From: Hyphomonas sp.
GTDB taxonomy: Bacteria; Pseudomonadota; Alphaproteobacteria; Caulobacterales; Hyphomonadaceae
DNA length: 18,306 nt
Assembly: GCA_003486945.1 (NCBI GenBank)
Contig: DNFL01000320.1
Location: forward strand, 1-18,306
Direction: 5' to 3'
The notes below the pieces were generated by a model. That model was not told the DNA's origin. It was given only the letters and a program-made list of their open reading frames with translations, and did not search any database. Both the position numbers and the translations under genes were made by a program. Below, in pieces: positions 1 through 6,930 of the stretch. Numbering within the stretch: the first letter of the stretch is position 1; every line of letters begins with the position of its first letter.

Positions 1-3
1 GCA

Positions 4-79
4 GACCCCTGCGAAGGCAGGGGTCCAGAACCGCAAACGCCGCGCTCTGAAATTCTGGATACCTGGCTGCGCAGGTATC
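4..79. repeat. REPIN-like pair of inverted hairpins
   Basis: Two hairpins face each other. The first is GACCCCTGC (4-12), loop GAAG, GCAGGGGTC (17-25), a perfect 9-bp stem. The second is GATACCTG (58-65), a 6-nt loop, CAGGTATC (72-79), a perfect 8-bp stem. They are flanked inward by CCAGAA (25-30) and its complement TTCTGG (53-58), so the whole unit is an imperfect larger palindrome. This is the architecture of paired REP sequences (REPINs), which in other bacteria are mobilised by RAYT transposases; no such gene is in the window. Membership of a genomic repeat family is inferred from structure only. Confidence 0.55.
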
Positions 80-151
80 TGCGGAGAGTGTTGCGTTCAA
101 AACGACGTATGCAACACCAACACTCCTTTTCCGCCCTCTTCCTCCTGTCAA

Positions 152-169
152 TCCCGGCGAAAGCCGGGA
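152..169. repeat. Short GC-rich palindrome with GAAA loop
   Basis: TCCCGGC (152-158), GAAA (159-162), GCCGGGA (163-169) make a perfect 7-bp stem closed by a GNRA-type tetraloop, followed by CCTGG. The form matches the first hairpin at 4-25 (GC-rich stem, GAAR loop, then a CCAG/CCTGG-like tail), so it is probably a single copy of a related extragenic palindrome. No T-run follows on either strand, which argues against a simple terminator. Confidence 0.5.
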
Positions 170-183
170 CCTGGAAATGGCAT

Positions 184-200
184 CAGAACAAGGTGTTCTG
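184..200. repeat. Perfect 7-bp inverted repeat, 3-nt spacer
   Basis: CAGAACA (184-190), AGG, TGTTCTG (194-200). It contains the same CAGAA/TTCTG words that flank the hairpins at 4-79, so it may be the inner junction of another composite repeat beginning at 152. A regulator-binding dyad is also possible, but there is no adjacent promoter to support that. Confidence 0.35.
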
Positions 201-292
201 GTTCCCCGCTTCCGGCGGCATGCCAGCCATTGAAGTTTTCCACAGCTTCCGAATCCGGTGGGGTCAGCGGCGGGGTTGTTCTGCCTCCCGAA

Positions 293-326
293 GCGTGAGG
301 CCAAGGAGGTAGCCCTATCCTCACGC
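293..326. repeat. Perfect 8-bp inverted repeat
   Basis: GCGTGAGG (293-300) pairs with CCTCACGC (319-326) across an 18-nt spacer. With a two-base bulge the stem extends into CCCG / GGG on the outside. It forms part of the palindrome cluster at the left of the window. Neither strand shows a U-tract after the stem. Confidence 0.4.
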
Positions 327-366
327 GGGTCGGCGGTGCAGTGGATGATCCCGGCGCCGCTGGAAT

Positions 367-462
367 GCGGATGGGGCCCTTCGCCCCCGGTACTCTGGGG
401 CAGAGACTATTTCCATCACTTGAATACCAAGTCCTCAGACGCAGGGGCGAAGCCCCATCCGC
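367..462. repeat. Large interrupted inverted repeat made of two hairpins
   Basis: The left arm at 367-387 and the right arm at 444-462 are reverse complements along their whole length, apart from two extra C residues in the left arm. Each arm also folds on itself: GGGGC/GCCCC around CCTTC on the left and around GAA on the right. About 56 bases separate the arms. The layout (two inverted short hairpins with a spacer) repeats that at 4-79 with a different sequence, suggesting a second REPIN-like element or a mosaic repeat. Confidence 0.5.
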
Positions 463-480
463 AGGACCCGAAAGCCACGC

Positions 481-515
481 AAAACCGGAAGGGGAGACCC
501 TGTCCGGCTTCCGGT
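481..515 (-). terminator. Candidate intrinsic terminator of the DUF2235 gene
   Basis: Read on the minus strand, ACCGGAAG (515-508) and CTTCCGGT (491-484) form a perfect 8-bp stem followed directly by TTT (483-481), giving TTTT with the last stem base. It begins about 20 bases after the stop codon of the minus-strand gene at 536. The loop is 16 nt and the T-run is short, so termination may be modest; it could equally be another palindrome of the cluster. Confidence 0.45.
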
Positions 516-535
516 GTTGCGCGAAAGGTGAAGTC

Positions 536-1780
536 CTACTCCGCCGCGTCCGGTGGCGGCAGGGCGCCGAACTCGCGGAAGGCTTTGCGGAAGGGGCGCA
601 GCGCGCCGGGCTTGTAGCGCGTCTTCTTCGCGCTCGCGCGTTGCAGCACGCCGTCATCGAACAGCGCATGCAGGTCGTCGAGCGCAGGACGTTGCTTCTG
701 GCGCAGGCGTTCCTTCGGCCAGATGCGGCGCGGACGCAGCGGCCAGTGCACCGGCTGCAGCATCCGGCCCAGCGGCACACCGCTCGGCCGGGCATCGAGG
801 GTTCCCTTCGATATGGCTTCGGTCAGCGGCGATGCATCATCGCCGTATGTTCCATAGAAGCGCAGCCCCGCCGCCGCCGCGCCGTCTGCGATCCATTTCA
901 GCGCCCAGGCAGAAAGTTCCTCCCGCCCGCCGCCGCCAACGTCGCCGTGATAGCCGGCGAACCATCGCTGCGCGAAGGCTTGCCGTCCAGCCAGTGAATT
1001 GCTCGCCTCCAGATCGTCCCACTGCGTCGCCGGAAATCCGATGCGGCATTCATCAATGGCCAGCGCATGGCGCGCCGACTGGACGTTGGACGCAACGCGG
1101 TGGTTCTTGAAGCGGAAACGGTCCTTGTCCTTGATCGAAAAGAAGGAGCGCGTTACCTCGCCGGCGCCGCGCTGCTCCACTGTGTCGAAGATACCAAGAT
1201 AGGCAATCTGCGGCGGCGTCTCGAGGCTGCAGCGCGTGCCGTCTTCCCGGCGTTTGCCCTTGCCATAGGCGGCGCGGAAAGCGCGCGCCTCCTCGGCATG
1301 AGCATCTTTGTTCGCCTGCGGAGCATCGTCGCGCGGGGCGCGGTAATAGAGGCGGAAGCCTTCGCGCGCCCGGTCGGCATGGCGGCGGCTGACAATACCG
1401 GCCGTGTTGATGAAGCCGGACAGGCGCCGCGCTGCGAACGCGCCTCGGCTGAAGCCGAAAATGAAAATCTCGTCGCCGTCTTCATAATCGAAGGCGAGGC
1501 GCAGGTAGGTCTCGACGATGATGTCTTCCAGCCCTTCGCCGAACGCCCCGCCGAGCATCCGGTTGGCGCCGGAAACGAACCCGCCGAAGAAATCCAGCTT
1601 CTCCAGCGCGCCGATCGTCGAGCCGACCCCGTGCGAATAGATCACGTTCTGGTGGATGAAACTGCCATCCGGCAGCTCCTCCTTATGGGCCACCGAGCGC
1701 GCCAGAATGCCGATATTGGTCAGCTTCTGCTGGCTCAGCGTCTGCCAGGTGCCATCCATGCAGATGACGATACGTTTCAT
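536..1780 (-). CDS. DUF2235 domain alpha/beta-hydrolase
   Basis: This 414-residue protein belongs to the DUF2235 family, the alpha/beta-hydrolase fold that also includes Tle1-type phospholipase effectors. The N-terminus has the family start (ICMDGTWQ, residues 6-13). The nucleophile elbow is GFSRGA, with Ser111; an acidic candidate is Asp199 in GIFDTV; the catalytic His is probably His278 in GYHGDVGGG. These three fit a Ser-Asp-His triad in the expected order. There is no signal peptide or membrane helix, so it is probably cytoplasmic. The ATG at 1780 is preceded by a weak GGGGA. It lies downstream of polA in the same direction, about 100 bases away, and may be co-transcribed. No secretion-system partner (VgrG, PAAR, immunity gene) is nearby, so a housekeeping lipase or esterase role is more likely than a toxin. 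The substrate cannot be read from the sequence. Confidence 0.88.
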   Translation of the reverse strand: MKRIVICMDGTWQTLSQQKLTNIGILARSVAHKEELPDGSFIHQNVIYSHGVGSTIGALEKLDFFGGFVSGANRMLGGAFGEGLEDIIVETYLRLAFDYEDGDEIFIFGFSRGAFAARRLSGFINTAGIVSRRHADRAREGFRLYYRAPRDDAPQANKDAHAEEARAFRAAYGKGKRREDGTRCSLETPPQIAYLGIFDTVEQRGAGEVTRSFFSIKDKDRFRFKNHRVASNVQSARHALAIDECRIGFPATQWDDLEASNSLAGRQAFAQRWFAGYHGDVGGGGREELSAWALKWIADGAAAAGLRFYGTYGDDASPLTEAISKGTLDARPSGVPLGRMLQPVHWPLRPRRIWPKERLRQKQRPALDDLHALFDDGVLQRASAKKTRYKPGALRPFRKAFREFGALPPPDAAE

Positions 1781-1881
1781 GGCGAAGCGTCCCCATTCAC
1801 CACCGGGAAGACCCCCAGACTAGATCACCTCGCCGCGGCGTGGAAGCGGGTACCTGTAGCGCGCACTGCGGATGCCGGATT

Positions 1882-4674
1882 TTAGTGCGCTGCCGCCCAG
1901 GTCATCGCGGCCTTCGCTTCCACCACCAGCGGCACGGACAGTTTCAGCGACGGCCCATCCGCCCCGCTCATCGTTTTCTGCGCCACTTCGATCAGCTTCG
2001 ACGCTTCTTTCTCCGGGCATTCGAAGACGAGTTCGTCATGCACCTGCAGCAGCATCTTCGCCTTCAGGCCCGCGGCCGCGATGGCGTCCGGCATACGGAT
2101 CATGGCGCGCTTGATGATGTCGGCAGCGGTGCCCTGCAGCGGCGCGTTGATCGCCTGACGCTCTGCAAAAGCGCGGGACGGACCCTTGGCCTTCATGTCC
2201 GGCAGGTGGATCTTGCGGCCGTAAGCCGTGCGCACGAAGCCGGTTTCGCGGGCATAGTCCTTCGTTTCGTCCATGAACTGGCGGATGCCGGGGAAGCGTT
2301 TCAGATACTCCTTGATATAGGCGGCCGCCTCCGCCTGCGGGATGCCGAGCTGGCGGGCGAGGCCGAAGCCGGAGATGCCGTAGATGATGCCGAAATTGAT
2401 TGCCTTCGCCTGTCGGCGCACCATCGGGTCCATGCCTTCCACCGGCACGCCGAACATCTCGCTTGCCGTCATGGCGTGGATGTCGAGCCCGTCCATGAAG
2501 GCCTTCTTCAGCGCTGGGATATCCGCCATGTGCGCGAGGATGCGCAGCTCGATCTGCGAATAGTCCGCCGAGACAAGCACATTGCCATCTTCCGGAATGA
2601 ACGCCTCGCGGATCTTACGGCCCTCTTCCGTCCGTACAGGGATGTTCTGGAGATTGGGATCGGTTGAGGCAAGCCGCCCCGTCTGCGCGCCCGCCATCAT
2701 ATAGCTCGTGTGCACGCGGCCGGTTTTCGGATCGATCGCGGCTTGCAGCGCTTCGGTATAGGTCGAGCGAAGTTTCTGCAGCATCCGCCAGTCGAGAATG
2801 GTGCGGGGCAGGGCGTTGCCCTTGTCTGCCAGTTCCTCGAGAATATCGGAATCGGTGACCCAGGCGCCGGTCTTCGTCCGCTTGCCGCCCTCCAGCTGCA
2901 TCTTGTCAAACAGGATTTCGCCAAGCTGCTTGGGCGAGCCGATGTTGAAATCCTGCCCGGCCTCCTCATGCGCCTGCGCTTCAAGGCCGGCCATGCGCTG
3001 CGCGAAATCGGCGGAGAGGCGCGACAGCATCTGCCGGTCCACCTTGATGCCTTCCTGTTCCATCGCCGCCAGCACCGGCACCAGCGGACGCTCCAGCGTT
3101 TCGTAAACGGTCGTCACCTCTGCCGTGCGCAATTTTGGCTTCAGGTGTTCCCAAAGGCGCAGCGTCACGTCGGCATCTTCGGCGGCATATTCCGTCGCCT
3201 TGTCGAGCGCGACCTGCGCGAACGTCTTCTGGTTCTTGCCGGTGCCCGCCACGTCCTTGAAACTGATCGGCACATGGCCGAGATAGCGCTCCGAGAGTTC
3301 GTCCATGCCATGGCTGTGGATGCCGGCATTCAGCACGAAGGAGAGCAGCATCGTGTCGTCGATGGGCGCAACGCGGATGCCATGCTGCGCAAAAACGGAG
3401 AGATCATACTTGATGTTCTGGCCGATCTTCAGGACAGCGGCGTCCTCCAGCATCGGCTTCAGAATCTTCAGCGCCTCTTTCAACTTCACCTGGCGCGGCG
3501 GGTCGGCGCCGAACATGTCGCCTTCGCCCTTCGCGTCCGGATCGACATGGGCGAGGGGAATGTAGCACGCCTCGCCCGGCGCCAGCGCCAGCGAGACGCC
3601 GACCAATCCTCCGCTCACGGAGTTCAGCGCATCGGTCTCCGTGTCTACTGCCACCCAGCCTTGCGCGGTCGCGCGCGCAACCCAGTCTTCCAGAGTCTTC
3701 AGGTCGCGGATGCAGACATATTTCGACCGGTCAATCGGCGCCGCATCGGTCGAGCTGACGGGCGCAATCGCGCCTTCCTTCTCCATCTGCTCACGCACCC
3801 GGCGGGTGATGGTGCGAAACTCCATCTCCTCCAGGAAGGCGATCAACTGCGTCGGCTCGGGGTCCTGCACCGCCAGGTCTTCGAGCGGCACGTCCACCGG
3901 CACGTCCACCTTCAGCGTCACCAGTTGCTTTGACAGGCGGATCTGGTCTGCAAAGCCGAGCAGCGTCTCGCGCCGCTTCGGCTGCTTGATTTCGCCGGCA
4001 CGGGCGAGCAGTTCTTCGAGGCTGCCATATTCGGTGATCAGCTGCGCCGCGGTCTTCACGCCGATGCCGGGCGCGCCGGGTACGTTGTCCACGCTGTCGC
4101 CGGCGAGAGACTGCACGTCGATCACGCCTTCCGGCCCGACACCGAATTTCTCGATCACATCCTCGCGCCCAAGCAGCTTGTTCTTCATCGGGTCGAGCAT
4201 CAGCACCTTGTCGGAGACCAGCTGCATCAGGTCCTTGTCGGATGAGACGATGGTGACGCGCGCGCCCTTTGCTTCGGCGAGCCGAGCATAGGTCGCCATC
4301 AGGTCGTCGGCCTCGAAGCCGTTCATCTCGATAGCATGAGCCGCGAATGCAACCGCCGCACGCCGCACCAGCGGGAATTGCGGCACCAGTTCTTCTGGCG
4401 TCTCGGAACGGTTGGCTTTGTATTCGGGGAAGATCTTATTGCGGAATGTCACTTCCGACGCATCGAACACGCAGGCGAAATGCGTGGGGCGTTCTTTGCC
4501 CTTCAGATCCTCCAGCAGCTTGAACAGCATATTGCAGAAACCCGCCACCGCGCCGACCGGCAGGCCATCCGTGGCGCGCGTCAGCGGGGGCAGCGCGTGG
4601 AAAGCGCGGAAAATGTAAGCGCTCGCATCGATGAGATAGAGATGGCTGTCCTTGGTGACAGGGGCCGTGGCCAT
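1882..4674 (-). CDS. polA: DNA polymerase I
   Basis: At 930 residues this is a full-length PolA, which fills gaps, removes RNA primers and acts in excision repair. Residues 1-300 are the 5'-3' exonuclease (Asp16 in YLIDAS, Asp71 in CVFDAS, acidic cluster EADD near 121, GVKTAA near 205). Residues 320-520 are the 3'-5' proofreading domain and look active: DTE at 344-346, NIKYD ending at Asp424, and AEDAD near 498-502. Residues 540-930 are the polymerase, with motif A SADYSQIELR (Asp704), the O-helix RRQAKAINFGIIYG (753-766) and motif C QVHDE (Asp880, Glu881). Many PolA proteins have a dead proofreading domain, so its conservation is informative. The ATG at 4674 has AGAGGA about 7 bases upstream. 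The gene is divergent from the membrane-protein gene at 4813. Confidence 0.97.
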   Translation of the reverse strand: MATAPVTKDSHLYLIDASAYIFRAFHALPPLTRATDGLPVGAVAGFCNMLFKLLEDLKGKERPTHFACVFDASEVTFRNKIFPEYKANRSETPEELVPQFPLVRRAAVAFAAHAIEMNGFEADDLMATYARLAEAKGARVTIVSSDKDLMQLVSDKVLMLDPMKNKLLGREDVIEKFGVGPEGVIDVQSLAGDSVDNVPGAPGIGVKTAAQLITEYGSLEELLARAGEIKQPKRRETLLGFADQIRLSKQLVTLKVDVPVDVPLEDLAVQDPEPTQLIAFLEEMEFRTITRRVREQMEKEGAIAPVSSTDAAPIDRSKYVCIRDLKTLEDWVARATAQGWVAVDTETDALNSVSGGLVGVSLALAPGEACYIPLAHVDPDAKGEGDMFGADPPRQVKLKEALKILKPMLEDAAVLKIGQNIKYDLSVFAQHGIRVAPIDDTMLLSFVLNAGIHSHGMDELSERYLGHVPISFKDVAGTGKNQKTFAQVALDKATEYAAEDADVTLRLWEHLKPKLRTAEVTTVYETLERPLVPVLAAMEQEGIKVDRQMLSRLSADFAQRMAGLEAQAHEEAGQDFNIGSPKQLGEILFDKMQLEGGKRTKTGAWVTDSDILEELADKGNALPRTILDWRMLQKLRSTYTEALQAAIDPKTGRVHTSYMMAGAQTGRLASTDPNLQNIPVRTEEGRKIREAFIPEDGNVLVSADYSQIELRILAHMADIPALKKAFMDGLDIHAMTASEMFGVPVEGMDPMVRRQAKAINFGIIYGISGFGLARQLGIPQAEAAAYIKEYLKRFPGIRQFMDETKDYARETGFVRTAYGRKIHLPDMKAKGPSRAFAERQAINAPLQGTAADIIKRAMIRMPDAIAAAGLKAKMLLQVHDELVFECPEKEASKLIEVAQKTMSGADGPSLKLSVPLVVEAKAAMTWAAAH

Positions 4675-4743
4675 GCGGGAATCCTCTTTGCTGAGGAGGG
4701 TTTAGCCGCTGCAGGCGGGCCCGTCACCCTTGCGAGAGAGGGG

Positions 4744-4771
4744 ATATTAAACTGCCTTAAGGCGAGTCGAA
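4744..4771 (-). promoter_or_regulatory. Candidate polA promoter with a palindrome in its spacer
   Basis: On the minus strand, TTCGAC (4771-4766) and TAATAT (4749-4744) are separated by 16 bases, a passable vegetative promoter that would leave a leader of about 60 bases before polA. A perfect 10-bp palindrome, GCCTTAAGGC (4754-4763), sits inside the spacer, where a bound protein could block polymerase. Both boxes deviate from consensus, so this is a prediction. The same 138-base gap must also hold the promoter for the divergent gene at 4813. Confidence 0.35.
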
Positions 4772-4812
4772 TCTGCTTTCCGTTGCGAAAGGAAGTGTGG
4801 TAAAAATGTGGC

Positions 4813-5286
4813 ATGGAGCGTGACCTCGACTTTTCCCAAGCCGCGGCCCTTGCCCAACCGGCGCAGAAGCCGGTGTTGAAGGCGCCATGGCATCTTTTCC
4901 TCATCGGCGCTGCTGCCGTTCTGTGGAATGCGCTTGGCGTGTTCGGCTTTCTCGCAACTCTGACGCAATTCCCGCCCTACATGGCGCAGTTTCCTGAAGA
5001 GTCGCGCATCTACTGGGCGAACGTGCCGCTCTGGACGTTCAGCATCTGGGGCGTTGCAGTCCTGTCCGCTCTGGTCGGTTCGATCCTCCTGCTGCGGCGT
5101 CAGGGGCATGCGGTGAAGATGCTGGCCGTGTCTGTCACTGCGACCATCTTCTCGATGGCCGCCACCTATTCCCAACCCGCCGCAGAGGCTGACCAGAACC
5201 GTGTCGTCGCGGTGTGCGTCATCGTCGTGGCGTTACTCCTCCTGAACTACGCTTTCCACATGGCCAAGCGCGGCATCCTGCGCTGA
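4813..5286 (+). CDS. Small four-helix membrane protein, first of a tandem pair
   Basis: This 157-residue protein has four hydrophobic segments, near residues 28-50, 73-94, 102-120 and 130-150. A soluble N-terminal tail of about 25 residues precedes them and a basic end (MAKRGILR) follows. It shares a recognisable plan with the next gene: WHLFLIGAAAVLWN then a G.FGF-type segment, a Pro/Tyr-rich loop, a W-rich second helix, and the same RRGVLR/KRGILR ending. Related alphaproteobacterial proteins are usually called hypothetical, sometimes 'sugar transporter' without support. No catalytic or transport motif is visible. The ATG lacks a clear ribosome-binding site, but TAAAAAT lies just upstream (4801-4807) and could be a -10 box of a leaderless transcript; no good -35 accompanies it. 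Confidence 0.8.
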   Translation: MERDLDFSQAAALAQPAQKPVLKAPWHLFLIGAAAVLWNALGVFGFLATLTQFPPYMAQFPEESRIYWANVPLWTFSIWGVAVLSALVGSILLLRRQGHAVKMLAVSVTATIFSMAATYSQPAAEADQNRVVAVCVIVVALLLLNYAFHMAKRGILR

Positions 5287-5358
5287 GCGTCCTCCGAAAG
5301 GGCGCTTGAACAATCACGACCGGGTCAACTCGGTGCGCAACGGGAAAGGGAGGCTCCC

Positions 5359-5799
5359 ATGAGTGACGAGACTGCGCCGGAAGGCGTGAAGCCTGGCTGG
5401 CATCTGTGGCTGGTCGGGGCGCTGGGCGTTCTGTGGAACGGCTACGGATGCTTCGATTTCACAATGACGGTGACCCGCAACGAAGCCTATCTGAAGCCTT
5501 ATCCACCGGAACTCCTGGCCTACTGGTTCGCGATGCCTTGGTGGGTGTGGGCGATCTGGGCCGTCGGGGTGTTTGGCGGCCTGCTCGGCACGGCGGCGCT
5601 GCTGATGCGGCGCTCACTCGCCATTCCCCTGTTCACCGCATCACTGCTCGCCGCGCTCGTCAGCATGGTCATCGGCCTGACCGCCATGGATGCCCCGAAG
5701 ATGGAAGGCGGCGAGATATTCCCCTTCATGATCGTCGGCATTGCGCTCGGCCTGCTCGCCTATGCCTACTGGCAACTCCGGCGCGGCGTCTTGCGCTGA
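5359..5799 (+). CDS. Small four-helix membrane protein, second of a tandem pair
   Basis: This 146-residue integral membrane protein is a paralogue of the upstream product. Shared features are GWHLWLVGALGVLWNGYG at the first helix, a Tyr/Pro-rich loop (AYLKPYPPELLAYW), a second helix rich in Trp (WWVWAIW, residues 57-63), a charged RR turn, two further helices and the C-terminal RRGVLR. The ATG is well supported by GGGAGG 5-6 bases upstream. It begins 72 bases after the first copy and ends 43 bases before the oxidoreductase, so the three genes could form one transcript. The duplication appears old, because the middle loops and third helices have diverged. Function is unknown; four short helices without charged pore residues do not argue for a transporter. 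Confidence 0.82.
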   Translation: MSDETAPEGVKPGWHLWLVGALGVLWNGYGCFDFTMTVTRNEAYLKPYPPELLAYWFAMPWWVWAIWAVGVFGGLLGTAALLMRRSLAIPLFTASLLAALVSMVIGLTAMDAPKMEGGEIFPFMIVGIALGLLAYAYWQLRRGVLR

Positions 5800-5842
5800 G
5801 GCGGATTCGGATTAGCGTCCTTGCCGGATACTGGAGGACACA

Positions 5843-6868
5843 ATGATCAACGAAAAGAACCTGACCTGGGTGCTGCGCAAACGGCCGGTGGGCGAGGTGC
5901 AGGAAGGCGATCTCGAATTGGTCGAGAGCCCGCTGGCGCCGCTGGCCGAGGGCGAAGTGCGCGCCAAGACGATCTACCTCTCGCTCGACCCGACCAACCG
6001 CATCTGGATGAGCGATATCGACGCGTACCTGCCGCCGGTGCAGATCGGCGACGCGATGCGCGGCGGCGGCCTCAGCGTCGTCACCGAGAGCCGGTTCGAC
6101 GGTCTTGTGCCGGGCGACATCGTCAACACGGGCCTCGCCGGCTGGGCGGTCTACAACACGCTGCCCGGCGCCTCGCTCGCCAAGTTGCCGAAGCTGCCGG
6201 GTGTGCCGCTGACGGCGTATATGGGTCCGCTCGGCGCAACCGGCATGACGGCTTATTTCGGGCTGATGGATATTGCGAAGCCGAAGGCGGGCGAAACGCT
6301 GGTGGTGTCAGCGGCCGCAGGCGCGGTCGGCTCGATGGTCGGCCAGATCGGCAAGATCCAGGGCTGCCGCGTGGTCGGCATCGCGGGCGGCAAGGACAAG
6401 TGCCGCTGGCTGACGGAAGTAGCAGGCTTTGACGCGGCCATCGACTACAAGTCAGAAGATGTCGGCGCCGCGCTCGACAAGCATTGCCCGAACGGCATCG
6501 ACATCAATTTCGAGAATGTCGGTGGACGGATCATGGACGAAGTGATCGGCCGGCTGAACGATTTCTCGCGCATGCCGCTGTGCGGGCTGATCTCCACCTA
6601 CAACGCCACCACGCCTGTGCCGGGGCCATACAATTTCTCAAACCTCCTGATGCGACGCACGCTGGTGAAGGGCTTCATCGTGATCGACTATTTCCCCCGC
6701 TTCCCCGAAGGCATCCAGCAGATGGCGATGTGGCTGATGGAAGGAAAACTGAAATTTGAAACCGACATCGTCGACGGCTTCGAAAGGGCCCCCTCCAGCC
6801 TCTCGCGCCTGTTCGAGGGCAAAAATCTCGGAAAACTCGTCGTGAAGGTCAGTGACGAGCCCTCTTGA
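5843..6868 (+). CDS. NADP-dependent MDR oxidoreductase (CurA/prostaglandin-reductase type)
   Basis: This 341-residue protein is a zinc-free medium-chain reductase of the family that includes CurA and leukotriene/prostaglandin reductases, which use NADPH to reduce the double bond of alpha,beta-unsaturated ketones and aldehydes. Visible hallmarks are LSLDPTNRIWM near residues 46-56, the substrate-side segment GPLGATGMTAYFGL (128-141), and the nucleotide-binding motif SAAAGAVGS (156-164). A basic GGKDKCRWL follows at 182-190, where NADP specificity is set, then the family signature FENVGG. The ATG has GGAGG at ideal spacing. Length is typical. The stop codon lies inside a perfect palindrome, GCCCTCTTGAGGGC (6859-6872), without a T-run. 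It is probably a cytoplasmic detoxifying reductase; the natural substrate is not evident. Confidence 0.93.
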   Translation: MINEKNLTWVLRKRPVGEVQEGDLELVESPLAPLAEGEVRAKTIYLSLDPTNRIWMSDIDAYLPPVQIGDAMRGGGLSVVTESRFDGLVPGDIVNTGLAGWAVYNTLPGASLAKLPKLPGVPLTAYMGPLGATGMTAYFGLMDIAKPKAGETLVVSAAAGAVGSMVGQIGKIQGCRVVGIAGGKDKCRWLTEVAGFDAAIDYKSEDVGAALDKHCPNGIDINFENVGGRIMDEVIGRLNDFSRMPLCGLISTYNATTPVPGPYNFSNLLMRRTLVKGFIVIDYFPRFPEGIQQMAMWLMEGKLKFETDIVDGFERAPSSLSRLFEGKNLGKLVVKVSDEPS

Positions 6869-6930
6869 GGGCCAGGTTCAGCTTGCGTTCAGCTTCCCCA
6901 GCCGCAAAATACTTCAAGGGAATCTGGAGC

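Larger units (their letters stand above)
1..535. other. Gene-free, palindrome-rich intergenic region
   Basis: No convincing gene lies in this stretch. The open frames that cross it have no recognisable domain and lean on low-complexity Arg/Pro/Ser composition. It instead holds a dense run of inverted repeats at 4-79, 152-169, 184-200, 293-326, 367-462 and 484-515, each listed separately. The last is a probable terminator for the minus-strand gene ending at 536. The rest resemble short GC-rich extragenic palindromes common in alphaproteobacterial spacers. The left edge is cut by the window, so the gene on the other side is unknown. Confidence 0.7.

Noticed and set aside
1..535. CRISPR array in the palindrome-rich left end
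   Set aside because: The repeats are inverted, of differing sequence and irregular spacing; there are no regularly spaced identical direct repeats.
536..1780. A type VI secretion effector/immunity module
   Set aside because: The hydrolase is of the DUF2235 type, but there is no VgrG, PAAR, Hcp, chaperone or immunity gene adjacent; the neighbour is polA.
1861..1890. Inverted repeat GCGCACT/AGTGCGC at the 3' end of polA as a terminator
   Set aside because: The 7-bp arms are 16 bases apart, overlap the coding end, and there is no T-run on the minus strand after the stem.
2710..3933. Long plus-strand open frames opposite polA (also 1840-2667 and 1067-1885)
   Set aside because: They lie entirely or mostly antisense to conserved minus-strand genes, show His/Arg/Leu-rich composition typical of high-GC shadow frames, and contain no recognisable domain.
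4813..5799. Sugar transporter function for the tandem membrane proteins
   Set aside because: Such names circulate for similar proteins, but four short helices without transport motifs do not support it.
6859..6872. Palindrome GCCCTCTTGAGGGC at the oxidoreductase stop as a terminator
   Set aside because: The loop is too small for a relaxed hairpin and no T-run follows; it may be chance or a weak stop signal.
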